From Dolomedes plantarius (Eukaryota > Arthropoda > Arachnida > Araneae > Dolomedidae), in assembly GCA_907164885.2 (NCBI GenBank), contig OU015499.1:159337489-159401488 (forward strand): 64,000 bases of DNA, in the 5' to 3' direction. Positions 40,319 through 53,684 of this stretch are shown in pieces; the first letter of the stretch is position 1; each line of letters begins with the position of its first letter. The notes under the pieces are model-generated. The model made no database searches. It was given only the letters and a program-made list of their open reading frames with translations, and was not told the DNA's origin. The position numbers and the translations under genes are program-made.

Positions 40319-43280
40319 TTAATTCAGAACTGCTTAAAGAAGTTTTACCCCTGTCAGTTCTTCCGAAATTTATTTTTGTAATTTTTTTCTACTCTCCGGG
40401 TTGTAAATAAAATATACCGAATGAATGTGGGGTGTGACTTGAATCTCAACCTGTCACATACCGATTGGACACAGCTCGGAATTATAGTAAAGAAACAATT
40501 TCACAACCGTCACAGGAAAAAAAATTACGTATACACACTTCAATACAAAAATAATTACATTACATATCTGTCTAACTAAAATTTCGACTGAAGTACGATA
40601 CTCGTACCGATGTGTGAAGTGTGGCAATAAAAATTTCATCGCGGTGACCTCAGACTTCAAGGTAACCGAACTTGCTCGTTTCATGATGTGCGGGAGGGTT
40701 TTTGTTTATGGACGGCATTTTTTCTTACCGAAATGTCTTCACCACTTCGTAATAAATGATTAATGCATTGATAGATATTGCTTTACCGGTTTATTTGTAC
40801 ATTTCAAAGATTTTTTTCGCATTGAAATTTTTTTCAGAATAAAAAAAGTTTTCAAGTGGGAGTGCTGGATGATTTCTGCTAATTTAAAGTGTCAGATAAT
40901 CAAAGAAATTTTTGAAAAAAATTGGTATTTTTATTTTTATATTTCTATATTTCAAAAATATCGGTATATGATATTTTGCTGATATGTTACATTTTATATT
41001 ATCAATTTTTAAAAAAAAATTCATTAGTTTTTCGGGGGTGGTGTATATGCTTAAATTTATGTAAGGATTTTTAACTAAAGTTTAATTTTTCTAGAAAAAT
41101 TATGTTTTTGGATTTTGGCATTTCTATAAAACGTTGCAAACAATTTTATATATCCTGATTCCGGCACGTCATCCTCATTTGTCATGAATGTTTAAAACTT
41201 TCTCTTTCTTGAGGGACAGATATTCAATGGTTACGCAAGCTTTTATATTAAATGTTATTCTTATAAATGCTCATTTATGCATTTCCATGGATAAAAGTCT
41301 TCATTTTCTACTGTATTTACAGTGGACGTTGGGCCTAACAGCCCTTCACAAAGTCTGACTAAACAGTAATGCTAGCGATTTATGACATTCTTTGAGATTG
41401 GGTTGTAAGAACAGTAAACATTTTTCCAATTCTGAATCGCATACATCCCCTAAGCCAGCTATGTAAGAACAAACGGGGACTTATTATTACATAATAAATG
41501 TGTAAGAAATAAATGATCTATTTCTATAAAAATGTACTTTAAAAATTATCTATACCTAAAAAACTGTACACTGGGACCAAAAATGTGAATTGACTTATAT
41601 TATATTTTAAATATTCTTCAAACTTGTTGTTGATAATAATAAAATAGTTCTACTATAAATATAAAAAAGCTAAGAGATAAAATTAAAAACTAAGAATAAT
41701 TAGAATTAGATTGATTATCTTGAATTACCTTTCTACTGGATAACAAAATAAATAAAATGATAGTGTGATTCAGAAAACATTGGAAAACCAATTTGTTCTT
41801 ACAGTATAATGTAATCTCATAACATTCTTCATTTTTTGTATCAAGTAAAAATGATTTCCTAATAGACTGGAAATATCTAGGTCAGAACTCCACAATACAG
41901 TACAGTGCTACATGAAATCAGATGAAGATTAAGCTATACCTATAATAGCACTTCTTGGTTAGAGAAAATCACACCATGCTCCTCATAAACAATGAGATAA
42001 AAAAAGCAATAAATCATCTTTTATGAAAGTCAAAAATGTTATATGCACTGAGAGAAACTGTAAAAGTGTAATACCATATTTAACAAAACGGTGATTAAAG
42101 AAACATATATACATAGTATACAAAACAGTAATACTCCCACAAATTAAATTTTTTTAGGGATAAGTAAATAAAAAAACAATCTACAGTCATATAAAATTCC
42201 CTACATAATAAAATTTAAACTGCATAGTCCATATACAGACATGATTATTGTCTTTTTATAAATTACTTCCAATCAAACTATTTTCTCTTTCCTGGGATAT
42301 GAAAAAATAAATTTTCTTTATTTTGTACACATAGTAAGCTCAGGTGAGGATAATAGGAAAACATTTACTGTCTTAATTTCCAGCAAATATAACAAAAAGA
42401 AAAAGATATTGCGTAACAGACAAGTTATTGTAACATTTAAAATAAATTCTATGCCAAAATTCTTTTATATAAATCTGATTGGAGTTTCAAATATTTACAG
42501 ACTGGTATAAGGTAGTAAACAATAATAGATTGTTGAGCTTATACCAGAATGCGAAAAATCAGAAAACTCAAATTATCTGGGGTATAGGGTTTGGATTAGG
42601 AGCATTTGGATCTTTAAAACTCATTTCTTGAGGTAGAGAGTTACAATCTATAACATTTGTGATTGGATTACACAGTACAAGAGAGAGAGGATTTAAAGTA
42701 ATTTTATTCAAATTTCATTAACTTTGTCTACAAAGTTCAAGTTTTCATTAAAAGATTTTCATAAAATTCAGAGCCATTTTCAGGTTTCTCAAAATAATCA
42801 TTTAAAAGTATAACAGGAAATATAAAAGGGGTAAAATGAGGTGCAAACAAATGCCACATGACACCATGAATATGCCAAAATAAATTTGCATTATTTAAGT
42901 TGTGAACACCCCTGCGTATAAACGTATGAATACAAAGAACACATTCTGCCCATTTTCAATTACAATGCTTAGGACATGTTAGATTTTCAAGAAGGAACTA
43001 GACATAATTTGGAATTATCTGATTTCCCAAGAAATTATTACTTTTTTTCCCTCGGTTTTTAACATCTTGGAAGCCTCCTGTCAGTGGCAACTCTACTTAG
43101 AGGCAAAACAGGCAGAACCTAGGGCCTTGCGTGGCTGAAACGAATGAAAGTACTTATTTACATCCATATTTTTATTATGAGTTTAAATGACATCTGAGAG
43201 TGAAAGAAAAATATTTTAAATCCTAATCAATTAAATTTTAATAGGAATTCCTCGTCTTAGTAGTAGCATGGTATGATATA
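40319..43280. other. AT-rich non-coding sequence
   Basis: No gene is recognised. Relative to X1 it contains extra pieces near 42025-42140 and 42470-42770 with no obvious transposon structure. Confidence 0.5.
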
Positions 43281-44008
43281 TTGGCAAAAATTAACTTCAT
43301 AAGTAAGCTATGGCAAAGAGAATACATGGAGCTGCTCTCCGTTATAAAACATTTCATACAGTTTATCACTTTGATAGCAGAGTGCAGAAACAGTGGGATG
43401 GTGTCAGCAATGATCACAGAAAATGAAATTGCTGAAATACTTAATGTTTTAAAAGAATTTAAGGAAATTCAGAGGAGGAAGAAATAAATTATTTTTTCAG
43501 TACAAAATACCAGATAACAGTACGAGTGAAAATACAAAAGACATGTTCGAAACAGAGTATTTTTAGATGATTATTGACATTTCACAGGGCTGAACTTCAA
43601 GGTTTTGAGGTGAAGAAATATGAAAAAAATTTTAGGTTTATTCATGACATAAATTAGTTAAACGAAAAACCTGAAAAAATTCTCCATAGTTGCCAGCAAC
43701 TTCAGGAAGTTTTTACTGTGTGAATTGAGGGAAAATTGTACTCTGTTATACTAGCAGAACAACTTTACCAAGAACTGAAAATGTTTAGAAGAACTATACC
43801 TAAAGACTTAAAAGTTTGTGCCATTCTAAAGTACATGATTGAGAACAGTATTGACCATGTTTATCCAAAAATCTACGTGGTTATAATTATTTTGAAAAAA
43901 CCAGTATTTGTAGCTAGTGCTGAACAATCGTTCTCAAAGTTAATCAAGACCTATTTGAGATCCACCATGTATGAAGAAAGTTACCTTGCAATATTGTCAA
44001 TTGAATGA
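43281..44008 (+). pseudogene. hAT transposase C-terminal fragments, copy X2
   Basis: The frame at 43736-44008 encodes the hAT C-terminal dimerisation domain: YPKIYVVIIIL, then VASAEQSFSKL and KTYLRSTMYEE, ending LAILSIE. The upstream frame at 43281-43487 (KINFISKLWQREYMELLSVI) is an earlier part of the transposase. Stops and frameshifts lie between. The N-terminal BED finger and most of the catalytic core are absent. It is closest to the ZMYM1-like group by eye. Confidence 0.78.
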
Positions 44009-46617
44009 TACATTGCTTCAAAATTGGACTTTCCCACAATTATTGATGATTTTAAGGTTGCTAATAGTAGTAAAGTTGTTTAGTTAATTCCAGGTAAATT
44101 CCTTAGTTTTCTATAATGTTAAGTCATAAATGTATTGTAATTTTCATTTCATAAAAATAAATTTACACTAGAATAATTATTCTATTCTATAATCATTATC
44201 TAACTAAATAATGGCACAAGAGTACCAATGTGGACCAAGGCCTGTGTTGCCCATCTCCACTTTGGCTTGGGGTACCATACAGAATATGTCTCGGTCAGGT
44301 AGTACGAATATTGTACTTCAGACATCTGTTCTAACAACAGACTCATTGTATTCAAAGTACAAAGAAATGTGGTGGCTAGATCATAAAAATTTTTCAGGTT
44401 AAAAAGTTATTGCTTATTCTTGTAGCAAGGAAAGAACAATTGTCTTCCCCCGCATTTTCACTGAATTGCAAATAAAATATATTTACATGCATTGCAGTAC
44501 ATAACTTCTCTACAGAAGAAACTGAAGAATTGAAGAGAGAAAATACCAAAATTGGCACTATGGAGTTAAATTTAAACACAACACCATGAATATAGTACTG
44601 CAGGTTCTCTTATGAAAAGAGGCCTGCGAATTTTAAAAGTTTCTGAAAAACTCCTTTAAACAGTTGAATGGTTTAATAGAGCTAAATACCTACTGAAATT
44701 TCACTTACCAGAAGATGATTTGGTGAGATAATATGCAAAGTGAAAGATACAAAATACCCAAAATTTTTCTGATGAAAAGATTTACATGTCTAAATCAAGA
44801 CAATAGATTTTGGCAACTAGTCAAGTGTTCTCTTTATAAAATTTAAAGAAGTCTGTGAAACCAAACTCATAACAGTCCACAACAGAATTAAAACAATATG
44901 AGTACTCATAAGACAGCCTTAGGAATACTATGCATAAAAGGATAGAAAATATGTATAGAATAAATTATCAAAGGCAGGGCTGCTTTGATCCAATTGGACT
45001 CGGATTAGATGTCACTGGACCCGAGCTAGCACAGAGCCAAACACGAAGATATATTTAAAATATGTTTGAAACGAAGTACTGTGATCATTTAGAAACCTTC
45101 TAGAATGCCTGATAAAAGATAGGCATTCAGGTTTTGAAGAAGTCTTAGTTGGAGCCACGGATCTTACGACTTATTTAGTAGTCACTCTTGAATTTCGGGA
45201 AACATATTTACAAAAATGAAAAAGGATATTCAATTATGAGTATATGGATGAACCAATACGTAACTGGAAGGAAATGTTTCAGGTGCATTGTTTTTAACAA
45301 ATACAATAGAAAAAAAGACAGGCTTTGGAAGTTTATTCCAGACAATTCCAACAAACAAACATCGAAAATATGCTTAGAACTAGAAATTGTTTTGACAGGT
45401 GAAAAAATAATTCAGAATAATGACCAAATAACATAGAAGAAATGGAAGTATTAAAACCTATTGTTTGGGAAACCTATAAAAATTCTACAATTGCTACAAA
45501 TAACAGCCACTGGCTTATGAAATGTTTATATATTATATCTTTCTTGATATTTTTAACCATTCCTATAACTATAGAATTGGGAAAACTAAGCTTTTATACA
45601 TAAATATCAACTAAAACATACCAGAGGTCAACAATATCGCAGGAGATACTCAACAACCTTGCAATACTGTCTATAGAGCATGTAGAAACTAGGAAATAAA
45701 AATTAAGTCAATTTGTAAATGATCTTGCAAAAAAAAAATCTAGAAAAACTCGATTATAAATAATTTTGATCTGTGAATAAAATATATGTAGTCTAGCTAT
45801 TTCTTAGTTTTCTTTTCTTATAAATGTACATAAAAAAGATAATATCACCACCTTCCTAATTTTTCTCTTTCATACTTCACATGAAAGCTTTTTCTTTTTT
45901 TGTATATTAGAATTTCAGAGGACCCCGCCAAAATTTCTGCAAATTGGATCAACAATGACTAAGGCTGGACATGATCAAAAGCATGAATGACAAGAAGTCG
46001 GATGTCAAATTTTCAAATTCCAGCAAAGTAATTTATTGTTATACTCTGTTACCTTCATATATTCAGATAATTTTTACAATACAAAAATTTGAAAAACCAT
46101 ATCAAGGCAGACATAAATATCAGTTTAAACAGATTTTATAAATCTTGAAATGTTTCTTCTGAAGAAATCTTTAGAATGCATGGTGTAGAGAGAATTAAAC
46201 ATTTCTATATAAAACATAATAATTGCATACAGTTATAAAATATTAAATAATGTATTTCTGCCTGAATAAGAATTTCAATTTTAAATATCAAGTATTACTT
46301 TTAAATCATTTTCTTTGAAATACATTGATTAAAAACTTTAAACAAGCAAATTATAATGAATGATGTACCTAAAATTATGAATATTTAGGAGTATTGCATT
46401 TAATACTGTTAACTTTGTTGCAATGAAAGATGGGCATGAATGTCATTTGTTAAATCTTGTCATCAAAAATGTTAACACTGAATGATTACAAAATTAAATA
46501 ACATAATATAAAAAATAGTTTCAAATGCCATCATAAATAAAAAGTTCTAATTTAGCACCAATTCATAATTAATGTGGAAAATTTGATTATTTAAATAGAT
46601 TTATCTATAAGTTTTCC
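44009..46617. other. AT-rich non-coding sequence
   Basis: No gene is recognised. From 45340 onward it matches the start of the window. Small frames (44211-44402 and 45188-45436) have no motif. Confidence 0.5.
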
Positions 46618-47088
46618 ATGAAATTAACAGTGCATGTCAATTTCAATGTCATTTTTAAAAATTTAAAGCACATAAATGATGATTTGTTGACTTCGATAAG
46701 ACTGGATGTTTTAACAATTTTAATATATTTTAAGCATGGAATGAAATTAAAAACCACCAAACACATCAATAGTGAGGAAAATGCTGAATGTTTGTATAGC
46801 CTTGAATTTGGTGATTATGCAAATGGTTCCTTTATTTATGTTCTGCTACAATTGGGTTGTAATCTTTATAATAAATGTTTTATTATTCAGTTTAATGGCT
46901 TAATACTCTGCAATCCTGATCCAGCTAAGCTTCATGCTTACATCACCAAATGTCAGCGATTATATCTCACAAATGTCACTTGGTATTTATTCAAGCTCAA
47001 CAAATCAAATCTGAATGACGATCAGATGTTATTAGCCAATGACATTTTAAATTACCTTCAGATAACAAATTATAAGTTCAGTAAATGA
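46618..47088 (+). CDS. Unknown 156-aa open frame, best-preserved of three copies
   Basis: This is the only one of three paralogues with a long open frame. The product is rich in Leu, Ile, Asn and Lys, has four Cys residues and some amphipathic stretches (DDLLTSIRLDVLTILIYFKH; ANDILNYLQITNYKF), and shows no signal peptide or known domain. The frame could be an exon: an AACAG precedes codon 7 and could be an acceptor. Since flanking non-coding sequence is equally conserved between copies, coding status is unproven. Confidence 0.35.
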   Translation: MKLTVHVNFNVIFKNLKHINDDLLTSIRLDVLTILIYFKHGMKLKTTKHINSEENAECLYSLEFGDYANGSFIYVLLQLGCNLYNKCFIIQFNGLILCNPDPAKLHAYITKCQRLYLTNVTWYLFKLNKSNLNDDQMLLANDILNYLQITNYKFSK

Positions 47089-49792
47089 AAAATCTTCTGA
47101 ATTCTTTTTAAAACATTTTTAATTTCTTTCTTTTCAAGGAATACAATCAGGAAGATCAGAACTTAACCTTGGTTATTCATACCTGGATTATTACTTTTAT
47201 AAATTGAATATTATACTTTGGAAATAATTTAAATTTTAATTTTTGTTCTAAAAATTAGCCTGTAATACTATTGTTATAACTTTCTCATTCTTCTATATGT
47301 GCTGAAATTATCTTGCTACAAACTTTTAAATTTTATGTACTATATTTATTTTTTACAATGTTTGTATTCTTATGTGTCTATCTTGAAGTAACCACATGTT
47401 TATTTTCTACCTTTTAAGAAATTTTATGAAAATAAAATTCTTGTATTTTTACTTTCTTGTTTCCACACTATCCAATGACATATCTTTTAAAAATTTAAAA
47501 TTTGACCTACTTTTAGAAACCGATTGATACATTTTGGAGACTTTGGAAATAATTGGGCTATTTTAATTATTTACTCCAGATGAATATTGTATTCAATATT
47601 TTTTAATTAAATATTCTAATGTTGTTTATTAGCTGCTTATTGTTGAATTTTCATAAAAAGCGACGAATGTCTGGCTAAAAGTTTTAAAACAGTAAGAAAT
47701 AGTATTTTCCTGAATGAGAACTCCCCTTGGTGGAGTGTGACAACTTCCGGAACATGCAGTACCTAACGATTTAATAGGTATACGTATTGTATTAACATTC
47801 AGCTTCACTCAAAAAAAAATAGCGTAAAATGTAGAAATTATATATATCATTTTCAACATCTCAACAAAACAGTTCTGTCATACAATAAAGAAATAAGAAC
47901 GTACAAATTAAACTTACTTGAACACTGTTTATTTTTCTTGCACCTGGATCAAAGTTATTTCAGAACATGATCCATTCTAAAAGGTGGGAAATTTTGCCGC
48001 CTATGATGTATCTCTTTTAATTATTTAGATTACAGAGAATTGAACACAATAAGCAAAATCATGTAGCTATAACATCTGTAGCTTCATGGCAAATGACAAC
48101 ATAAACAACGAATGTAAGCGATACCGTTGCCACTGATGAGTATAAATATACTCCGGTGTACGCTACGGAAGTTTAACATCACAAGTGCCGTTTACGTAGG
48201 GAAACGTTTACATAGGGTTACGATAGGGGAAAATCCAGGATGGAATTTCGACCCTGTTTCGAACTGGGATAAAACCCGCTAATTACCCATGATGCATTTC
48301 GAAGCAGGAAGCTAGTAGTAAACAAACATGGCGGATTTTAACATGTGCGAATCCATGAAAATGCAGCCAAACGATCGATGGAGGAATCTGGAACCCCTTA
48401 ACGATCGTATAATTTTGAAGAAAACAGTATAAAAGTGCCGATTTTTTTCCGGATGATTTCATTTATTTCTTGATCTGCCGCATCTAGTTTTTAAAAAATA
48501 AACCATCCCCAATTACATTATAAATAGACTGGTACTACCATCTGGTATGTGAAATAAGAAATAAAATTTCATTTCAATAAAATTTCAATAACATTTTCAT
48601 TTAAAGTGTTATAGTAAAATTAATAAATTTAATAAGTATAATCAATAATTAAACGTAACATTAAAATTTATAAATTAATTATTTTTAATTTAGCGATGAA
48701 GCAACAGATCGTACGATTATATCTAATATCCGCATCAATCTTCTAGTTCTTATATTTTTTTTTTCCAATCTGTTTTCAAAATTTATTTTTAAAAACAACA
48801 GAAAAAATCGTAAACGTCACATGATTATCAACAGCGACTGATATGTGCTGCATTTAAATAATAAATAGACGCAGACGTATTTGTGTTTTAGAAGAGGAGT
48901 ACCTTCGTCGTGTCGACTTTATCTCCTGTAAGCACGATATATGTAATCAAGGTGGGAGTGCTCAGTAGTTAAAAATTTTAAGTAATAAATTATAACATTA
49001 AGGTAAAAATAACAGAGGTAAAAGGAAAACAAATTTAACAGTAGAGTTAAATTAAAACAAAAAAGTTAATTTTATGAGAAAAAATATAGAGTTACGAGTT
49101 AAGAAAATTTAGAAGAAAAATTAGATAAGACTAATGATCAACGGGAAACAAAAAAGTAATAATGTTAAGAGGCCCAGAAAAGCCGATATCATAAGAGTAC
49201 CAAAAAAATTTTTGTAAGTTTTAATTTTTTTTTTTATTTTTAAAGTTTTATGATTTTTTTTGTTATTTTTAAAATTTAAGAATACGAGGTCAAAAGAACA
49301 GCAATTGAAAAAATAAAAGGCCCTCCCCAGGACCATACACTTCGTAATAAGATAAATGCGGAGTTCGAAGGGGGAAAGCTAAAAATAGAAAGAGTGAATT
49401 TGGAAAAGTACGACACCGGCTGGGGTCGAACCCACAACGTGATTTACAAGGAATGATGGTGTATGATGATCACTTCCGCCGAATCATGTGATGGCCTTTA
49501 CTTCCGGTAAGACGGGTAAAAGCAGGACGAAAATGTTGCCCCGTGTAAACGGACTTCAAAAGATTTCCCTGTTAGCGGGTAAATCCCTGGTATTATTGTT
49601 GTCGATGTAAACGCAACTACAGAGTCCATGTTAGACACCAGAGAGGAAAAAAATTAATATGTTTTAAACTAAAGAATATTATATCTCTGCACGTCCTGAA
49701 ATCTAAATGCAGCAAAACTTACCCTAGCACAAATCATTGAGGAATGCGATTTGGTACGGGATTAGTGCAGATGATGTTTTAAAATTTCATTC
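47089..49792. other. Non-coding sequence
   Basis: It is homologous to 2196-5487 without the hAT MITE (empty site CTTGGTGG near 47729-47736). No gene is supported. Confidence 0.55.
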
Positions 49793-51144
49793 CTCTAGAC
49801 CAATGGTCGGCAAACCGTGGCTCGCGAGGCACATGTGGCTCTTTGGCCCCTTGAGTGTGGCTCTTCCACAAAATACCACGTGCGGGCGCGCACGTACAGT
49901 GCGATTGAAACTTCGTGATGACTGGTTTTCTTATTTCTGTTTTTACATACTTGGTGTTTATGTGTCTTAATCTTTAGGCGAGTGCTCTGAAGCGACTTAA
50001 TGAGAAAACATTTCCAGAAAGATTAAATGTCAAAGCGTATCGTCAAGTCGTATCTTTGCATCGTGTTTTACAATGTATTGCTTCCAAGAGCGTCTCCCGG
50101 TAGAAAACACTAGACTAGTCAAAATGGTCTTCGAATATAACCAACCAGGAAGTCGAAGATCTAAATTGGTTTTAGCTTTATCAATAGCAGTTGACGAGTC
50201 TTGTGACATAAATGATACAGCGCTAGTTTCACTTTTTGTACGATTTAGTTCATCTACAGGTTCTAAAGAAGAACATTTAGAATTATTGTCACTCAAAGGT
50301 CAAACACGTGGAGAGGATATAGCAAATGCTTTAATTGAGCGCACTGAAAAACTTCATACTCTACTCGATAAAATTGTCTGAATTTCAACAGATGGGGTGA
50401 AAAGTATGACAGGCGTAAGAAACGGGTTTGTTGCTATTTTGAGAGAAAAATCACGAGGTACTTACAATGAGTCCATTACCATTGCATCATTCATCTAGAT
50501 GCGCATTGTGCGCAGAGATTTTCAGAAGAAATTTGCAAAGTTATGAAATTGGTGATTATCAACTCCATTATAGCTGAAGCTCTTAATCATCGCCAATTTA
50601 AAGAATTTTTAGTTGAAATGGAGAATAAGTACTCAGATCTTCAACGTGCATAATAAGGTACGTTGGTTTTCAAGAGGAAACGTTTCGAAACGTTTCGCTT
50701 TCTTAAAAAACAGAAATTAAAGCATTTCTCCTTAAGAAGAGTGTTCATTATCCAGAACTAACGAAAGATCAGTGGACCCAGAAATTTTATTTCATGGGAG
50801 ACGTTACGTCTCATCTAAATCAGCTCAATCCTAAACCACAGAGGAAAGGATGCACAATATTTTCGATGTTAGAAGTTATTTCATTCAAAAACAAATTATC
50901 TCTTTTTACTCAAGATTTTGGTAGAGAAACTTAGATTCACTTTCCAAGCCTGTTGAAACATCGCCAAGAAAATAATTCTGATATTATTGACATTTGCTAT
51001 TTCAAAACAACACTTTTAAATATTAGGGAAGCTTTTCTCGACAGGTTTCAGGAAGTCAGAAACAGCAAAGCGACGTTAGCTTCTGTTAAAAAACCTCTAA
51101 ATGCTACTGTAACAGAATTAAATTTTTCTCCCTTTAATATTGAG

Positions 51145-51322
51145 CCGGGCGATGGCCGAATGGCTAGGGCGCTGGCCCTCGGTACCAGAGTCTGTGGGTT
51201 CGAGTCCCACAATTGCCATGGATGTTTGTAGCCGTTCGGAATCGGCTTTAAGCAGTAGGTCCCGGTCTAATTATCCCTCGTGTAGCAAAAAATGACGTAG
51301 CGCTCCAAAACCAAACCAAACC
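51145..51322 (+). mobile_element. tRNA-derived SINE (about 178 bp)
   Basis: The head is tRNA-like with an A box (TGGCCGAATGGCT) and B box (GGGTTCGAGTCCC), followed by a conserved tail (AGCCGTTCGGAATCGGC, GTAGGTCCCGGTC) and an end of CCAAA repeats. It is flanked by 12-bp direct repeats TTTAATATTGAG, as produced by LINE-driven target-primed reverse transcription. It splits the hAT transposase. The tail recurs at 15157. Confidence 0.9.
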
Positions 51323-51589
51323 TTTTAATATTGAGATTAAAAACTTTGAAATGCAGTTAGTGGATTTAAAAACAAAGAAATGTGGAGTTCGAAATTTGAA
51401 CGTCTTTGTGCTGATATAAAAATATTGGAGATAAACAAATGTGAACTTGGTTCACAGCACAAGTGGTCTGCTTTGAAAGATCTGGAGAAGGAAGATATGA
51501 TTTTTAACACCTAGAATAGTATTGCTGACTCATATAATCAGCTGGAAAAACTAATGTTTGCTGTTCTTTCTTATTCGGGTCTACATATT

Positions 51590-52122
51590 TGTCGTGAACC
51601 CTCTTTTTTTCACCGGTTCACTTAGGTTCTTTTACTATATGGCATGGGGACAAATGAGGTAGTGTAAAAACGAGTCTCTCTTAACGACACGAACATAAAT
51701 TTATTTACAGTTGAACACTAATATAACAATTGCAAACAACTCTGAGCACGAGGTGGGCAAGCCTACAGCATCTTACCAGATCCCGGGTCTTACTACTACA
51801 ATCTAATCTGCTTACAGCTTAATTAATTCACTGACGAGCCTGCTTTATCTCGCCAGACCTCCCAACACTCTCAGAGACACTCTCTCTGTCCCTATTCTAC
51901 TCACAAAATAATTACTAACCAGAGGCGAGACGGGCCTGCATGTATCTCGCCAGACCTCTGATTCCTTCAAGAGACGCGACCCTTCTGCACTCTTTCTTTC
52001 TGACTGCTCGACGATCCCCTCCACCCACGCATCCAATCCTCTGATTGGTAGGGGGGGGGAGGGAATCACGGGTCACAACGTTTTAGCTTAAACCAGCGCT
52101 CTTAGTCAAACATTACATTACA
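51590..52122. mobile_element. Solo LTR (533 bp) with 5-bp target duplication
   Basis: It begins TGTCGTGAACC and ends CATTACA, with 5-bp direct repeats ATATT at 51585-51589 and 52123-52127. The hAT transposase reading is interrupted precisely here (LHIC before, YEQSFSR after). No internal retroelement sequence is present, so it is the product of recombination between two LTRs. Confidence 0.8.
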
Positions 52123-52445
52123 ATATTCATACGAACAATCATTTTCAAGAATGAATCTTATCAAGAGTAAATTGAGAAGTTATCTTATTGACGAGAACCT
52201 CGAATCGTGCCTAAAATAATAAACAACATACAAACTTGACTTACCCAAACTTTCCAAGGAGATGCGAAGCCATTGTTCATATTGGTGTTTGTCTGTCATT
52301 GTCATGCTTTAATTTTATGGATACTTTACAATTTAATTTTATCAATAAATAATATCGATATTAAGTATGATATCAAGTTTTATTCAACGTACCTATAGTT
52401 CAACGAAGACTTAAAAAAACTTTAAGTACAGTTTATTAAGTTAAT

Positions 52446-52670
52446 GTTAGGGGGCGCTGTGGAGTGATAGAAGATGTAGTGTCGAGGATTGAGAAAGGTA
52501 TGTTGAGATGGTTTGGACATACAGAGAGGATGAACGAAAGGAGATAGACGAAATAAGTATACAAGACGAGTGTGGATGGAGGAGTTGGAAATGGTGGACT
52601 TCAGCGAACGTACCTTATTCAGATTGAGGACGTTTTCAGCAAAGGCCAGCTTTGGAGTATCCTAATAAAA
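52446..52670 (+). mobile_element. Non-LTR retrotransposon fragment (reverse transcriptase C-terminus)
   Basis: The plus strand reads RIEKGMLRWFGHTERMNERR followed by VYKTSVDGG and a QIEDVFSKGQ-type end, the conserved tail after the reverse transcriptase of many arthropod LINEs. Two stops interrupt it. It is inserted in the 3' flank of the hAT transposase. Confidence 0.72.
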
Positions 52671-52797
52671 TTAATAACAATGCACCTACCTATATAGTTT
52701 AAGTTTAAAAAATTTGGCTCTCAAAAGAAATTTCAGTCGTTGTACTGTTGACATTTGGCTCTGTTGACAAATGAGTTTGCCGACCACTGCTCTAGAC

Positions 52798-53089
52798 CAG
52801 GGGTGTCAAACTCAAAGGCTAACTTGGGCCAAACAAACAAGGTTAAACTATAGGTGGGCCGCAAAAAAAAACCAATATTAATAGAAACGTAGGTTTATTA
52901 CAGTATATTACCTAATTACAGTATATTCAACCTAAATATACGCATTTTGTTTAATAATAGCAAAAAAAGAGTATAATTAAAAAAACATTCAGCGAATTCT
53001 TCCTATCTTATTATAATTCTGCGTTGGTTATTTTATTATATATTATTGTGTGCCAATATATTTGTCAGGCCGCCAGTTTGACACCCCTG
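52798..53089. mobile_element. hAT MITE A, copy 2
   Basis: It has the same termini as the copy at 5496-5771, with CTCTAGAC at 52790-52797 and 53090-53097. A short extra duplication near 52900 explains the greater length. The left duplication is shared with the neighbouring 3-kb hAT element. Confidence 0.92.
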
Positions 53090-53640
53090 CTCTAGACTCT
53101 CACGCTACTTCGACAAATCCAACGTATACGACATCGGAGTGAGCCAACACCTTCTCTACAGCACAGTAGAATGGAATAAATTAAGAAATTTAACAATTTT
53201 TCTTACTGATTTACCACAACTATGATGAAAAATTATCAATTTTCAAATGCTGTTTGTTGTTTCTTTACGACAACGAGCCATTTTTAAATAATAAATATAA
53301 TATTCGGAGTAGTCCAGCAAAAATTAAAGCCAAACGATATTTTGAATGCCACCACAATTCAAAACTAAAACTAAAGCACCAGACGATAACTTTAATTATG
53401 AATTTATCCGAAAATATTTCAGTGTACGATGACTTTTGTGAGATAAAGTTTTTGTCACTTTTTGATTACTGGTTTCTTAAAAATAAAGTTTTACTGTGTT
53501 TTCAAAATATTCCATGTAGTTTTCCTTAGAATAGATTATAGACCTTCTTATTAAATAAACATTCTTATATATTCATCTTAATTAATGGATAGACAGCAAT
53601 TTCATCAAAAATCGTAAGTGTACGAAGCTTTTGGGAGCCA

Positions 53641-53679
<39 letters not shown>

Positions 53680-53684
<5 letters not shown>

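Larger units (their letters stand above)
39986..49800. repeat. Duplicated block X, copy 2 (continues into Y2)
   Basis: It is homologous to 20893-29609. The homology begins abruptly at about 39986, right after the palindromic region, which marks the right border of the gene island. It carries the empty site of the DD41D mariner near 40317. From about 45340 it also matches block Y1. Confidence 0.82.
50040..52230 (+). pseudogene. hAT transposase (GTF2IRD2-like group), broken
   Basis: The segment at 50140-50381 reads LALSIAVDESCDINDTA, then SSSTGSKEEHLELLSLKG and GEDIANALIE, a catalytic-core signature of hAT transposases related to GTF2IRD2/ZBED proteins, with the first acidic residue in VDES. 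Further pieces (STDGVKSMTG near 50388; NIREAFLDRFQEVR near 51020) follow in order, with stops. The C-terminal dimerisation motif (YEQSFSRMNLIKSKLRSYL) resumes at about 52130 after the solo LTR. It would have moved its own family; it is now dead. Confidence 0.82.
49801..52789 (+). mobile_element. hAT element (about 3 kb) with nested insertions
   Basis: The termini CAATGGTCGGCAAACC and its near complement GAGTTTGCCGACCACTG are flanked by perfect 8-bp CTCTAGAC duplications (49793-49800 and 52790-52797). Inside are a broken transposase and later insertions of a SINE, a solo LTR and a LINE fragment. It lies directly beside hAT MITE A, which uses the same target sequence. Confidence 0.93.
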
